A stretch of 64,000 nt of DNA from Uloborus plumipes (taxonomy: Eukaryota; Arthropoda; Arachnida; Araneae; Uloboridae), in contig JAXGGA010003937.1 of the NCBI GenBank assembly GCA_038373865.1, forward strand, positions 1 to 64,000, in the 5' to 3' direction. The position numbers and the translations under genes are program-made. The notes beneath the pieces were generated by a model that had not been told where the DNA came from, ran no database searches, and saw only the letters and a list, made by a program, of their open reading frames with translations. Positions 24,468 to 36,175 of this stretch are shown piece after piece. Position 1 is the first letter of the stretch. The number at the start of each line of letters is the position of its first letter.

Positions 24468-24608
24468 CGAATCACAAGTACTTCAGCCATGTTTGGTAAA
24501 CGATTCAAAGAAAGAGCGCGCAGCGATCCGTGGATCTCAGCAAGAATTCGGCGCTATTTCAGCCGCAGATTTACAGTTGGAAGCAACAATCCCTCCGGCC
24601 AACAAACG
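24468..24608 (+). CDS. Exon of putative Rho guanine-nucleotide exchange factor
   Basis: This 141-bp phase-0 exon lies between a pyrimidine-rich ...TGTGTAG acceptor and a strong ACG|GTAAGA donor. It reads 47 codons, including KRFKERARSDPWISARIRRY, then FSRRFTVGSNNPSGQQT. The sequence is very basic (10 Arg, 2 Lys) with codon use unlike the surrounding AT-rich DNA. An in-frame TAG sits immediately before 24468, so the exon begins either at the acceptor or at the ATG at 24489 as a first coding exon. I prefer an internal exon because the acceptor is good and in phase. It joins in frame to the exon at 48525, which starts a DH domain. A basic linker just before the DH domain is common in RhoGEFs. 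No domain is recognisable in this exon itself. Confidence 0.6.
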
Positions 24609-24708
24609 GTAAGATATATTTCACATGCCAAGAACAAAACATAGGTCAAAAATTTATTTAGTGTTGTATTTTTATTAATTACAGTTGGATTTCGTTATCC
24701 GAAAGCCG

Positions 24709-25238
24709 TTAACCCATTTATGTCCAAGTTTTTTTTAACAATTTTTTTCAAATTTTATTTGCTTAAAACTCTTCCTTGGAATGATTTACAACCATAATAG
24801 GCTTAAAATTTTTTTGCCGTTGCCATATTTATTAAGTTATTTAATGTCCTGTTTATGGGATAGTTTGCAGATATGTGAGCAAAATACGACTTTACTTGAC
24901 TATACTTTTGCAAAGTAACATTACAGAAAGCATCTGTGATCAATTTTAAGCAAATCAGTTTAAAATAGTTTCATTTTATGAAAAATAAGTTCGCAAAAAA
25001 AAAAACTTAATTTCTGTGGCTACCCATGCTGGATCGTTGCTTGACTGATTTGTCTGAAAAAAGCTGTCAATAAATAAACTCTGATGTCTAAACAGTGGCT
25101 CTAACTGGTTTTCTCGAGAAGAAGGACTATTTAACTTGTGAAAAACAGCTTTGGTAAAATGATACACCCATTACAGGTCTTTGTATGCAGTAACTATCAA
25201 GCGACCCATTTTTTGGCTACTGGCCATAAATGGGTTGA
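24709..25238 (+). mobile_element. piggyBac-like MITE, CCCATTTATGYCCAAG ends (copy 1)
   Basis: TTAACCCATTTATGTCCAAG at the left; GGCCATAAATGGGTTGA at the right, where TTAA is mutated. It is about 85% similar to the intact copy at 47679-48204 by eye, including GTTTATGGGATAGTTTGCAG. It lies 100 bp into the intron. Confidence 0.8.
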
Positions 25239-25425
25239 ACCAGAACCTCCTTTAACCGATGTCTGGTTAAAATTATTATTGTTATCCCTAAAATATACAT
25301 ATTCTTATATAAATTATCTATTCTTAAAACTATTATTATTATTATTATGTGGGAGGGGGGGTTAAGTAGATAGTCAGCTAAGAAATCCCGGAGGTGCCGG
25401 TCCTTCACACCGCAGGTACTGACTT
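25239..25425. other. Spacer with ATT/TTA microsatellite
   Basis: A short (ATT)n run lies near 25330-25350, followed by a G-run. Nothing else recognised. Confidence 0.4.
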
Positions 25426-25729
25426 AGGCAGGGATTCAAGTGAAACAGCACTGCGATCGCTTCGAATTGCAATCGCTACTGGAAGTGAATTACATTATCA
25501 TCAACTTAACTTGGCATGACGTCACTACGGGTGGAGCCAATAAGAGCTCACAAGCACTCAGTGATCTCCTCTTATTCGCCAAGTAGGCTGTGACGTTTTA
25601 TCTAGCTCGTTTTTCATAGGCAAACGTCACGCTGACGTCACGATGTTTTTATCAAGAAACGTTCTAATGTAATTCATTTCCAGTAGCGATTGTAATGTGC
25701 GATCGACTGTTTCACTTGAATCCCTGCCT
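25426..25729. mobile_element. MITE, AGGCAGGGATTCAAGTG ends (copy 2, with insertion)
   Basis: Perfect inverted ends AGGCAGGGATTCAAGTGAAACAG... / ...CTGTTTCACTTGAATCCCTGCCT, with subterminal GCAATCGCTACTGGAAGT and its inverse. It is the same family as 8815-8996. The centre is occupied by a second MITE (25498-25664). Confidence 0.75.
25498..25664 (+). mobile_element. TGACGTCA-bearing MITE (copy 1), nested
   Basis: Contains TGACGTCAC near both ends (25517, 25635) in inverted arrangement, plus ATTCGCCAAGTAGGCTGTGA and CTCGTTTTTCATAGGC. These words recur at 27587-27740 and inverted at 57514-57667, which defines the family. It is inserted in the AGGCAGGG MITE. Confidence 0.7.
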
Positions 25730-26805
25730 TTACTCGCTTATTTCCACTGCTTCTTTTTCTTTTTTTTAAAACCACCAGAAAAGTTTTCGACATTAAGTAT
25801 TTTAAGTCTTAAAATTCCAAAGTAACTGTAATAACTATAGTCGAAGGTAAAATATTGTTTTATTTCATTTTTTTTTCAACTATGTGTTTAGGTTAAAAAA
25901 AAGAAAAAAAAAGCAGTTAACTCCGGTGTTTAATAATACAAAACGTATTAAAACCTCCTTGTTTCTCTCTCATTAAACACCCATTGATTTACCAACTTGT
26001 GTGACACGTATTGCACATTTTTTGTTGTTGTTGTTTTGCTGATGTAGGGAAAACCATCATAACGTATGTCATTTTGTATGCGTGCACAGATTTAAATACA
26101 AAGCTAAAGTTTCTGCGGACTTTTGTCTGCCATTTTTAAGGCCAAACATGGCTGACCGTCTTAGGTGGCAATTTTGATTTACCGAAAAAGTCCGGTATAG
26201 ACCTTTTCGGTTCATTCAGGGTGCATTTTGATAAAAAATATTTATGTTATGCCATAATGTTTTATTTTAACAAAATTTAGCTCATTTTAACATTATTCAA
26301 CCTATCCGTTTTGCCTTTGATAACAGAACAAATATAATAAAAAAAATGCAACAGGTTCAAACTTAGTAAGTTTCAAAAACAATTCTCTTAAGCACTAAAT
26401 AAAAAATGAATAAATAAAAAAAAAAAAACATTACCATAAAAAAAAAATATTTTATTCGTCCTTGAAAGTATGTAACCGTTTTATTTGTCCTAGATTTATT
26501 CGTAAAAATTGCAGAAAATGATAGTTAACTGATATCTTTTCTTATTAGTAAGAAATTTCGGAAACCGAAAAATATGTAGTTAGTATTTCATTAGAAAAAA
26601 AATATAAATTCAGTGGATGTAAGTCCAGTGAGCATGCAATTCATGCGTCTTTTTCATCTGTTGCATTGAACGGAATGTGTTTGCATCAAAGGGGGCAGAA
26701 GGGTTGCTACCCTACTTTCCATAATAAATGTTACTCTAACTAATATCACTTTTTTGACAAAATATTTTCGCAACTTTGTGCAACACATAAATACAATTCA
26801 AAATA
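25730..26805. other. No gene recognised
   Basis: AT-rich intron sequence with poly-T and poly-A runs near 25752, 25870 and 26420-26450 and a short (GTT)n near 26020. No bounded repeat. Confidence 0.4.
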
Positions 26806-26981
26806 CTGGCGTCCCCGCTTAATCGGGTAACGGATAAACGAATACCCCGCTTATACGAATAAAATATCTCGGAACCGATGCCATAGATGTAATGTTTAAA
26901 GATTCCCGCTTAATCGAATACTCCGTTTAATCGGATAATATTTTTTGGAGCCGACACTATTCGTTTAAGCGGTGGCGACAG
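26806..26981. mobile_element. Small pogo/Tigger-like MITE (176 bp)
   Basis: Ends CTGGCGTCCCCGCTTAATCG and complement of CTGTCGCCACCGCTTAAACG, with TA at 26804-26805 and 26982-26983. The internal CGCTTAATCGAATA words repeat, as in other Tigger-derived MITEs. Confidence 0.65.
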
Positions 26982-27586
26982 TATTTAAAAACTGATTTCT
27001 GCAACTAATAATTTTTCAAACTATTCAAAATGAATTTGCGAGTATATAATTTCAAAACATTGATTTTCAACTTTATAGGATGCAGTTGACTAGCTTTCAG
27101 ATACAGAGTTATGAACTTGTCAACTTGTGATTAGAGCCCCGTGAAACCGATAGGAATTAATTGATAAAAAAAAAAAAAAAACATTCTGTTTCATGTACAT
27201 GAATACATTCTTGAATACATTCTTGAATACATTCTGTGTCATGTATTCAAGCGGTTTTAATATTTTATGCTCTTTTGTTCACATAAAATAAATAGTATGT
27301 GTTGTCAAGGATGTGTATTTGAATTTGTAAACGGTATGCCATTAAGAGAATGTTAAACTGTAAAAGATTGGGTTTAGACTAAGAGAATGGTGCTTCCTAT
27401 TCAATCAAACTTAGTAATTAAAATTTTTGTCAAAACATCTGTAAAAACATAAAGAATGCAAACGTTTTAATTTTAAAAGAATTTGTATGTAAAATAGTTC
27501 GGGGAATGCGGCGATAAGTGAGAGCGGGTTTAAAGAAAAATCGCAAATATCGTCGGTTTACAACGAAACGAATCTAGTATAGTAGA
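26982..27586. other. No gene; short 12-bp repeat
   Basis: A (GAATACATTCTT)n repeat of about three units lies at 27200-27240. The rest is AT-rich with no bounded element. Confidence 0.4.
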
Positions 27587-27740
27587 CAGCAACTTAAGTT
27601 GACACTAACGTCACGACGCGAGGAGCCAATAAGAGATCACATGCAGTTAGCGAGCTCCTCTAATTCGCCAAGTAGGCTGTGAAGTTTTATCGAGCTCGTT
27701 TTTCATAGGCTGACATCACGGTGACGTCATAACCTCAGTG
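27587..27740 (+). mobile_element. TGACGTCA-bearing MITE (copy 2)
   Basis: AGCAACTTAAGTTGACACTAACG at the left through ATTCGCCAAGTAGGCTGTGA to GTGACGTCATAACCTCAGTG at the right. It matches 57514-57667 end to end in reverse, so the boundaries are well supported. Confidence 0.75.
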
Positions 27741-28525
27741 TAGCATATAAAATGTATCTTTGAGCATGATTCAAGTCAAATGACGAATAGTTCTATATAT
27801 CGAGGTATATAATTATACAGGAAATTTAGAAAATAATAATGCAGGTGTTGTATTATTTTACTATTAATGAAGCATAATTTTTGATACTATAAAACGAAAG
27901 AGTTTTGCACTTAACATTTTAAGTGCTAATTGAAATCAATTGATGCACAATGTAGTACGAACATATTTATAGTTGATGTTAGGCATGTTTTAATTTTAAA
28001 TGTTTAATACATTTTGTTTTGAGCATTTGGAGCAAAGTGAAATAATTCATCTTGTCTACGAATTCTTTATTTAATTAATTCATTCACAATCCTTCATTCG
28101 TTAATTCACTTATTTATTCACCGCACTTATTTTCTAATTAATTCACTCTATTATTCAATCATTTATTTTTTCTCATACTTTAATTGATTCATTTGTTTAT
28201 TTGTTTACTTTCCCCTTGATAATGCATTTAGTCATTCATTTGATAAAAAGTATTTGCAATAATTAAATAAAAAGTAATTCATTATTTACTTTTTCCCTGC
28301 AAAAAAAAGAGGGAAAAAGAGAAAGAAGAGGTTTTTTTTTGAAAGTACTAATTTACTGCCCACTTTCGAAAATAAGTTTCCCAAAATTAAATCTAGGGTC
28401 TATTTGCTCACTTCTTAAGGGAGGAGGAGGGGGGGGGGGCAGTCATGATGTCCATGACCCTCTGTGGATCCATTCTCCTCTGGATTGTGGTCATTGCATG
28501 TCGTGTCTTGTTACCAATATATGTA
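27741..28525. other. No gene; simple ATTCATT-rich DNA
   Basis: A stretch of TTAATTCATTCA/TTATTTATTCA words at 28060-28240 is simple repeat. A G-run lies at 28425-28439. Confidence 0.4.
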
Positions 28526-28690
28526 GTTTCACCTCGTTAAAACGAACTCAAAGGGACCTCGAAAATACGTCCGCCTTAAGTATAGCTCGTCTTATTCGAA
28601 GGAAAAAAAATAGGAAGACTGAGATCGCAAATGTAGTTCGTTCAATCAGTATTTCGTGTTAAGCAGGTTCAACTTAACGAGGTTCTACTG
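28526..28690. mobile_element. Small pogo/Tigger-like MITE (165 bp)
   Basis: Left GTTTCACCTCGTTAAAACGA and right complement of CAGTAGAACCTCGTTAAGTT, with TA at 28524-28525 and 28691-28692. The left end is more decayed than the right. Confidence 0.55.
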
Positions 28691-29943
28691 TATAGTATAT
28701 TTTTGAACAACTAATACACATAAAGAGGAACTAAAGTAAAATCTGGATCTATGTTTTACTGAAATAGTACATATTTTGACTTACACCGTTTTCATTCCAA
28801 CCATCCAAATATACTGAAAGTGAAATTGGTAAAAAAACCTTTCAGTATCATACAAGAGTAGTTTTAAAGCAGCTTATTTCATCGTTCAAGCACACTGTCT
28901 GAGATTCTTTAAAGAAAGGGAAAAACATAAGAAAAAAACACACTAAACGTTCAATTACTTCACGTAAAAAATATTAAGTGAACATTCAAAATTCTTATTC
29001 ATGCTTTTATAAGAAATTAAAATGTGATATTCTTCTAAATGAAGCCTGTCTGTAAAATGAAGTATAATATTTCAAGCGGATATAAAAATGCATTAAATTT
29101 AAACTTTTATTATTCTATGGCGGCTTCAATATTTTATAGGACTGTGTGTGCGATAAATTTCCAATATTTTCATCACTTGTCTCCCATTTTACATACGTGA
29201 AGTGTAGAATTTAATAAATTAGTTTTGAACGTCATTCTTCAAAAAAACAGTCACGAAGTTTTAAAGTTTCATATTAAGGCAACAAGACACAATCGTATCG
29301 CGTGCAGAAAAAAAAAAAAGCTGTCTATGCAAAAATTCTTGTAAATATAAAATCCTTTTAGAATACCGAACTACTATAAAATAAAAGTTCCGAAACTATG
29401 CGGACGATTTACTTTACTACCTTAAAATTTTGTTTCCAGTTACTATAGAAGAATATCTTGAATACATATAAAATTTTCCGCATCTTTGCAAAAAAAGTAA
29501 AAAGAAAAAAAAAAGCAAAAGATAAAATCAAGTTTATCAGCATTTTTGTCTGGGAATTGATATTATGAGGAATAAGTGACATCACAATTTTCATTCTTAT
29601 ATCAGTTGTTGCTATGGTTACACAGACGATTTTTTTGCAGTAAACCACGAGAGATTTCTCGTTTTCTTTGAAATCTGATGAAAGAAGGAAGGATCGTTTT
29701 AGAAAATAATATTTCTTTGTTGGTGTATCTTAATAAGTTATAAGCAGTTAAAAAGCATAGATTTTTCCCGGATTAATTATAGCAAAACTCCACAGTTATA
29801 TATTTTTTAATGATGATGAACCAAGTATTACCCTGCTTTAAAACTCAATTATTTATAACTAGGACTCTTTCGTTTGATTTTAGGACATAATGAATTTGAA
29901 AACTCTCTCCTCTACTTCAGAGAAACTCTAGTTAGACGTTGCT
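28691..29943. other. No gene recognised
   Basis: AT-rich intron sequence. No bounded repeat or exon-like frame seen. Confidence 0.4.
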
Positions 29944-30464
29944 TTAACCCATTAATGCCTGACATTTTTTTCCCAAAAGATATTTTGTATACTGGTTACA
30001 AACAGTGTTTAATGGACAGGAAAAATAATTAAAAAATATTATGTAAGAAATAATTTTTTTATTAAGGAAAAAAAAATCTTCCTTTAAAAGTTACGATGGA
30101 CCCCAGAGGGTACATATTTGTTTTACTAAAAAATTTTTTTGCTTACGATAGAATATCTAAAAAGACATTTTATAAGAAAAAATAAAATCAGCAATTAACA
30201 TAAACTGGGAAGCCGGGAATAACTTTGAAAACTGAGCTTTTTTTCTTGAGATTGTGAACGATGTCATTTTTGATAAAAATCATATTAAAATTGCTACAGA
30301 ACACACGTTACAATGGTTATGTGCTGCAATCTGTTAATAACGAATTGAAACAATACCAAGGTACTTATTTAACATTATTATTTGGTTGAAATGTTCATTT
30401 TGGGGAGATTTAAACCCTTTTTTGGACCGTCCCTAAAAAGGGACGCTAGGCATTAATGGGTTAA
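29944..30464 (+). mobile_element. piggyBac-like MITE (521 bp), CCCATTAATGCCTGAC family
   Basis: TTAACCCATTAATGCCT...AGGCATTAATGGGTTAA with TTAA at 29944-29947 and 30461-30464. Nearly colinear with 17372-17889. It contains the intact TCATATTAAAATTGCTACAG site that in the 1832 copy is split by the 3.8-kb insertion. Confidence 0.85.
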
Positions 30465-30736
30465 ATTAAAAAAAAAAAAAAAAAAACAGTTGAACATATT
30501 TTGAGTTGTATTTACGCGTCAACTAGTTATTTATGGAAACATAAATACATTAGCGGTAATATTTAGAGCTATTTATGAAGCTTAAAATATGCAGAAAAAT
30601 GTTTTTGTTCTCCTAATTACTTTTGAGGGAATTACCTTACTCAAACTAAACTCATTAGAAAGATGACCACCTGGAAACTAGGTCGCATATCCTCCATTCT
30701 TTATGTGAGTAATTTTTGACTGAGTTAGAAAAATTA

Positions 30737-31969
30737 CAGTCAAACCTGTCTATCGAATTTCACGGGACAGAAGAAAAATATCGAGATATAGAGGTTGGGA
30801 TAAAATTTATAAAAATAAGAAATGGAACAAAGTTTCAAATACTTAATACAGTGAACCCTCACTTATACACCGCCTCGTTTATGCGCCTTTTTCACTTATA
30901 CGACGATTTCCAGTGGTCCCGGAACATTTCATAGTAAAATAACGATAATGTCATTCGTTTATACGTCGCTCTAAAGATAAATATTTCACTTATGCGCCGG
31001 ATTTTTCGTAAAATGCAAACGATTAAACTTATTTTCCTAAAAAATGAGCATGTTTTTTCATTTTTCTCTTTAATCTTTCGTTTTTATTGCTCACGGAAGG
31101 CATTTTTTCCACATGAACTAGAGCTCGGAGAGGGATAATTATCTATTATGGATCGTTCGAAAGGGACCAGTTTGTGACTAGGTAGGCTACAATTTTTGTT
31201 TTCTCCTCATCGTTGTAGTTAGGTTACAGTAGTTGCTAAACCGTAGTAATATGACCATTTTCTATAGAAACATTCTTATTCATGCTCTCATTAGAACTTA
31301 TATAGCATTTTAGACTTAAAAAAAAGTTATGTTCATTTGAGCCTCAAACTAAATGTAATCATTTTGCAAAGGGTTCTCCAATCGGGCCCCGCATTTGCTA
31401 AGGCCGGCCCTGGTTACATTACAGTAATTGCCAAACCGTAGTAATACGTCCCTTTTCTATACAAACATTCTTATTCATTCTCTCATTAGAAACTATGTTG
31501 CGTTTAAGTCATTTAAGTTATCTTCTTCACTTATACGTCTCTGTCACTTATGCGCCTTTTTCTGTTGGTCCCTTGGGCCGGCGCATAAATGAGAGCTCAC
31601 TGTAGATTGTTTTGCATTGATATTGTTGAATATTTTACTGTACGACATATTGTGAGTCTACGTTTTACTAATTGTAATGACTATATCTGTAGCAAATTAA
31701 TGCCCACCTTTACGTATGAGCATAGTCTTTGAATGATTGTGCAGAAGACGATTTTTGTCTACAAGTTATACCATCTATAAAGGTGGCTAGAGATGAAATT
31801 CAAAAATTAGAGTCGTCCAAATTCGAGACAAAGAGGTTTTCGGGAAAAATCATTCGAGATAAACATGAGAAAAAAAAAATTAAATTTATGCTGTAAAAGC
31901 AAGGAAATTGAAAAATTTCGACATAGAGAGGTTTTCGAAATAAGTAGGTTCGAGATAAACAAGGTTCAA
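30737..31969. mobile_element. Tigger-like MITE with nested insertion
   Basis: Left CAGTCAAACCTGTCTATCGA and right TCGAGATAAACAAGGTTCAA, imperfect inverted ends. Subterminal ATCGAGATATAGAGG and GACATAGAGAGGTTTTCG words echo each other. A complete TA-flanked pogo-like element (30849-31602) lies inside. Confidence 0.6.
30849..31602 (+). mobile_element. pogo-like element, CAGTGAACYCTCACTTAT family (copy 1)
   Basis: Ends CAGTGAACCCTCACTTATAC and complement CAGTGAGCTCTCATTTATGC with TA on both sides. At 754 bp it is longer than the 572-bp copy at 40406. A segment (TTACAGTAATTGCCAAACCG...CATTCTCTCATTAGAA) is present twice (about 31206-31290 and 31424-31500), separated by unrelated sequence. No transposase frame. 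Confidence 0.8.
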
Positions 31970-34079
31970 CTTTTTTTGGTAAAGTGGCCTAAGTCTGCTC
32001 CCCCCCCCCCTCTCTCTCTCAAAAAAAAAACTGCTCCTAAAGCTGGCATCTTTAACAAAATCTGAAGGAATTCAGAATGATTTTTTTCTCTCTTAAGGTG
32101 AAAAGGGACTTTCAGATGAGCAAAAAATTGTCAAAAAAATCGGTTCTTCTTTGATGATATTTCTAAAAACCATATGATTGAAATATATGTTATTGCAATT
32201 GTAAATAAATAGCTTTACCTTATTTGTGATGAATTTGTATTAAAAACTAATTTAATAATGAAGTATACAACAGTAAATGTTGATTTTCTCAACACATAAT
32301 TTTACGCGAGTTTACAAATTTCATGCTGGTCCAGTGTAAAAAATTATTATTTAAATTTGCTAAAAAAATTTTGCCATGTACTTAAGAGGATTGTTAACAT
32401 TTTTTTTTGGAAGGAATTTTCTATTTTATTAGCTGTGTCGAATATATTTGCTATGTTTTATTGAAATATGGATATCTTTTACAAAAAAAATGTAGATTTT
32501 AATTTGTTTTTTTTCTTTAATTTTTGCGACAATATATAGAAAAAGAACTCCCAACATTTTATTTTCTGGTGTTTTATGTTCCACATTTTGCTTGTACTTT
32601 GTCATTTTGATGAAATTTCAGGCGCGAGGAATAATATAGAAAAAGCGTTAAAACTCAAATTTTAAAATTAAAAAAAAAATTAATTTTAAAATATTGCAAC
32701 GAAAATTTTTATATGTGTTAGTATTAGCAACATATAGCTATACTGCAAATTTCAAAGAAATTCATTGAAAATTGCTAAAGAAAAAAATTATAGTCCCTTG
32801 TCGCCTTAAGTAGAAAAAAAAATATATTTCTAAATTATTTTAGAAACCTGCAGTATTTTATAAATACTACGTACCTCGTAAAATATTTATTTAAAAAAAA
32901 AAAATTTCGGCTTAGGAACTGATTGTGTGAGTGTCAACTTTAGGGCGTTTTATCTTATGTTAGGTTCTGAGAAAAGAGATGAATTCCTTATTATTTTCAA
33001 TTTGTTTTTATACATTAGCACATTCGATATAGGACATTTCTGCATCTAACTGTATAAGAATAAATTGGGTTCTCATTCTAAAAGACTGATTAAGTTGACT
33101 ATTTGCTAAAGTAACTTTTTATGTACAATACTTTAATTATATTTTGGCACTTTCAACTAAACTTTGTTTTGAATCTTTATCGTGCTCCTGCATCCAGGTG
33201 AATGAAATCCTGCTCGTAAAAATAAAGCACCCCTAAGCCGTCTTTTAACGTCTATACTATAGTAGTGTTCTCGCTAGGCCGTTTTTGAAGGGCGCAGCCC
33301 TTTTTTAGATCGGCAAAATGCGACCTGCCCTAATTTTAGTCCTCAAACTGCGCCCTGCCTTTTCAAAAATAGCAAAATTGCGCTCAGTATATATAAAAAA
33401 AAAAAAGTCTCAAGCATCGTATAGCCGATCGCGATATCGAAGCAATTTCTTTTGGCCACAGGAATCGTTGACAAAAACGTGCACGCATTGTCTTTGTCAA
33501 CAGCATTGCACCCTGAAAATGGCTCATGAAGAAAAGGCATTCAAAATCCCAGACAAAGAGAATGAATAAGATTCCAAGAATTAAAAGTCTTATCAATAAA
33601 AAAGCATGTTTTCCCTTTTCTTTCCAATGTAGAAAAAGGTCCTGTTATCCGGGAGGAGGCAAGGGGAGCGAGAGAAAGCATTGTTTCATTCCTCCCCATT
33701 CAAGCCCCATCCTTGATCTTCTAAGAATTTACCTCTCAGAGAGAGGGAGGGTGGTAAATACTTCCTAGTATTTTCACCTGTAGAGCAGGGGTGTCTGTTT
33801 CAGGAAAAGTATAAAAGGAGTACTTATTTCCCAGAAAACTCCCATTGTCCATGACTTATCTTAAAAAATGGCGAACGACACAAAGGTAACACGATCTTTT
33901 AGATGCCTTCTGCAAAAAGGCGATTCAAAGAGCAAGAAATAAAGAATTAAGATGCCAGTAGAAAAATATGAGGACTAGTGACATGTTTCAAGCAAAGGCA
34001 AGCTTTGTTATTTGAATATTAATCCTTCTTTTTTAGTATTTATTGAAAAAAGTTTGAGTTTTGATTTACGATTAAAATA
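31970..34079. other. No gene recognised; unassigned repeat near 33258
   Basis: AT-rich to about 33240. At 33258 TAGTGTTCTCGCTAGGCCG begins a GC-richer block with two GCGCCCTGCC-like words. A related inverted end (complement of TAGTGTTCACTCTAGAGG) occurs at 40281. These may be hAT-like termini, but no partner end or target duplication was found. An open frame at 33318-33569 (+) is not recognisable. Confidence 0.3.
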
Positions 34080-34414
34080 CAGTGAACTTTCACTTATGCG
34101 CCGCCTCATTTATGCGCCTTTTTCACTTATACGACGATTTTGAATGGTCCCAGCGCATTCCATAGCAAAGTAATGATAGTATCGTTCGTTTATGCGTCGC
34201 TCTAAAGATAAATATTTCACTTATGCGCCGAATTTTCCCTAAAATGTATGAAAATTTATTTATTTTCTTTAAAAAATAAGCATTTTTCTTTACTTTCCTC
34301 TTGAATCTTTCGCCTGTATTGCTCACGGAAGGCATTTTTTCCGCATGAAATAGAGTTCGGAGAGGGACAATTATCTATTATGCATCGTTTTAAAGGGAAC
34401 AGTTTGTAATTAAG

Positions 34415-35174
34415 TTAAAAATGCAAAACAACGTGTCCAAAAGTACAAATAAAAGGTTTAAAAAGAGTTAGAAAACTCTAGCAAATAGCTATTTCGGGGC
34501 TATTATAAATGAAGCCCATCATCAGTGCAAAAAGATGATACGCAGTAGGTACGCAGAAACTATTACGTCATGGGTTAAACACGGCAACTGCGCAACAAAG
34601 ATTACGTCACAGACGAAAAAGTTTTTAAATAAGAGATTTCCAAATGTTAGGGAAAGGAGGGGTGCTAGACAGATCATTGACAACTAAATCAGAATTTTTC
34701 CAGACATAATAGGATTCCCAAAAAATCTAAACCAAAAATCGAAGAACAACTATGGATAATTTTTGCAGAGGAAAAATCAAAAGTATGGCCACATCACCAA
34801 CAATGTCGGGCAATGGAAGAGCGTTTGAAATCCTGTTTTTTAACACAATTTTCATGTTCTTTAACACGGAATTTTAGAGCGCGTCGTGTCTGTCCTATAT
34901 AAGTTAATTTACACTGGCATGAAATATCATAAATACCCCATCTATCACGACCCTGAACTGGATGTTTGAGTTGCGAAAATTGTAATTTGTTCACTGTAGA
35001 AAAGGCGACAGAAAAATTGAACTTTTTAAAAATTCTGGCAATCTGAAAGCTGATTCTGGGAAAATATGGTAAAACAACGGTGTTGGAATAGTTCTCACAA
35101 TTAGGCGTTTTATTTCGACCAGTAGGATTGATTAATTTCTTATAAATGTTATCTATGACACTGCCTGTGAACCC
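34415..35174 (-). pseudogene. Penelope-like C-terminal fragment (minus arm)
   Basis: On the minus strand the frame from about 34994 to 34794 encodes DRWGIYDISCQCKLTYIGQT and then RRALKFRVKEHENCVKKQDF, the GIY-YIG nuclease core. It differs from the plus copy at a few residues and loses the frame soon after. The arm is truncated at both ends of the coding region. Confidence 0.75.
34479..34540 (-). ncRNA. Hammerhead-like motif in the minus arm
   Basis: Reverse-strand CTGATGA (34525 to 34519), stem II GGGC...GCCCC with one base lost, and GAAA (34495 to 34492). It is the mirror of the motif at 36113, and the missing stem II base suggests it is the more decayed copy. Confidence 0.45.
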
Positions 35175-35961
35175 CTTTTGTCATCTCTCTTTTCTGGATA
35201 TTTCCATCACTCGTCAAGATAATACTATCGACACTACTGTTTTTCGCAAACCCTTTGCTGTTACTCTTCCGCCACATAAATTATCTGCTCATCCCCCCAC
35301 ACAAAAATTAGCAGTTTTTAGAACTTTTGTTTCCCGTGCTTTGTTCATTTGTTCCAATTCTAGTTTACTTTCTGCTGAGCTTAATTATTTAAAAAGCATT
35401 GCTATGGACCGGGGGTTCACAGTCAGTGTCATAGATAACATTTATAAGAAATTAATCAATCCTACTGGTCGAAATAAAACGCCTAATTGTGAGAACTATT
35501 CCAGCACCGTTGTTTTACCATATTTTCCCAGAATCAGCTTTCAGATTGCCAGAATTTTAAAAAAGTTCAATTTTTCTGTCGCCTTTTCTCCAGTAAACAA
35601 ATTACAATTTTCGCAACTCAAACATCCAGTTCAGGGTCGTGATAGATGGGGTATTTATGATATTTCACGTGAGTGTAAATTAACTTATATAGGACAGACA
35701 CGACGCGCTCTAAAATTCCGTGTTAAAGAACATAAAAATTGTGTTAAAAAACAGGATTTCAAACTCTCTTCCATTGCCCAACATTGTTGGTCATGTGACC
35801 ATACTTTTGATTTTTCCTCTGCAAAAATTATCCATAGTTGTTCTTCGATTTTTGATTTAGATTTTTGGGAATACTATTATATCTGGAAAAATTCTGATTT
35901 AGTTGTCATTGATCTGTCTAGCACCCCTCCTTTCCCTAACATTTGGAAATCTCCTATTTAA
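35175..35961 (+). pseudogene. Penelope-like reverse transcriptase C-terminus plus GIY-YIG endonuclease
   Basis: The element's reading frame is open from the junction to a stop at 35961. A fortuitous ATG at 35146 in the joined minus arm makes it look like a 271-codon gene. The first part (LSFLDISITRQDNTIDTTVF, then RKP) is the end of the reverse transcriptase palm, with the FLD...YRKP pattern of Penelope-like elements. The finger, palm and YADD regions are missing. The second part is a GIY-YIG nuclease: GIY at frame residues 169-171, YIG at 181-183, the conserved Arg in QTRRALKFR, an EH pair, HCWSCDHTFDF, and a late Glu in FWEYYYIWK. In intact elements this nuclease makes the nick for target-primed reverse transcription. 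Well preserved but 5'-truncated, so non-functional as a retroelement. Confidence 0.85.
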
Positions 35962-36112
35962 AAACTTTTTCGTCTGTGACGTAATCTTTGTTGCGCAGTT
36001 GTCGTGTTTAACCCATGACGTAATAGTTTCTGCGTACCTACTCTTTCTGTTCTTTTTCTTTGCCCTCGCGTTTCTCGTATCCTGGTTCACTTGACTGTGG
36101 TCAGTGAACCAT

Positions 36113-36175
36113 CATCTTTTTGCACTGATGATGGGGCTTCATTTATAATAGCCCCGAAATAGCTATTTGCTAGAG
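36113..36175 (+). ncRNA. Hammerhead ribozyme-like motif of the Penelope-like element
   Basis: CTGATGA (36125-36131), then a 5-bp GC stem GGGGC (36133-36137) / GCCCC (36151-36155), then GAAA (36156-36159): the conserved hammerhead core in correct order. A very short stem III (ATAGCTAT) follows, and a weak stem I can form between TTTTTGCA before and TGCTAGAG after. Penelope-like elements are known to carry such minimal type I hammerheads. Activity is not shown. Confidence 0.55.

Noticed and set aside
35146..35174. Apparent start codon of a 271-residue gene
   Set aside because: The ATG lies in the minus arm of the Penelope-like pair; the frame arises from the junction and is not a true gene start.
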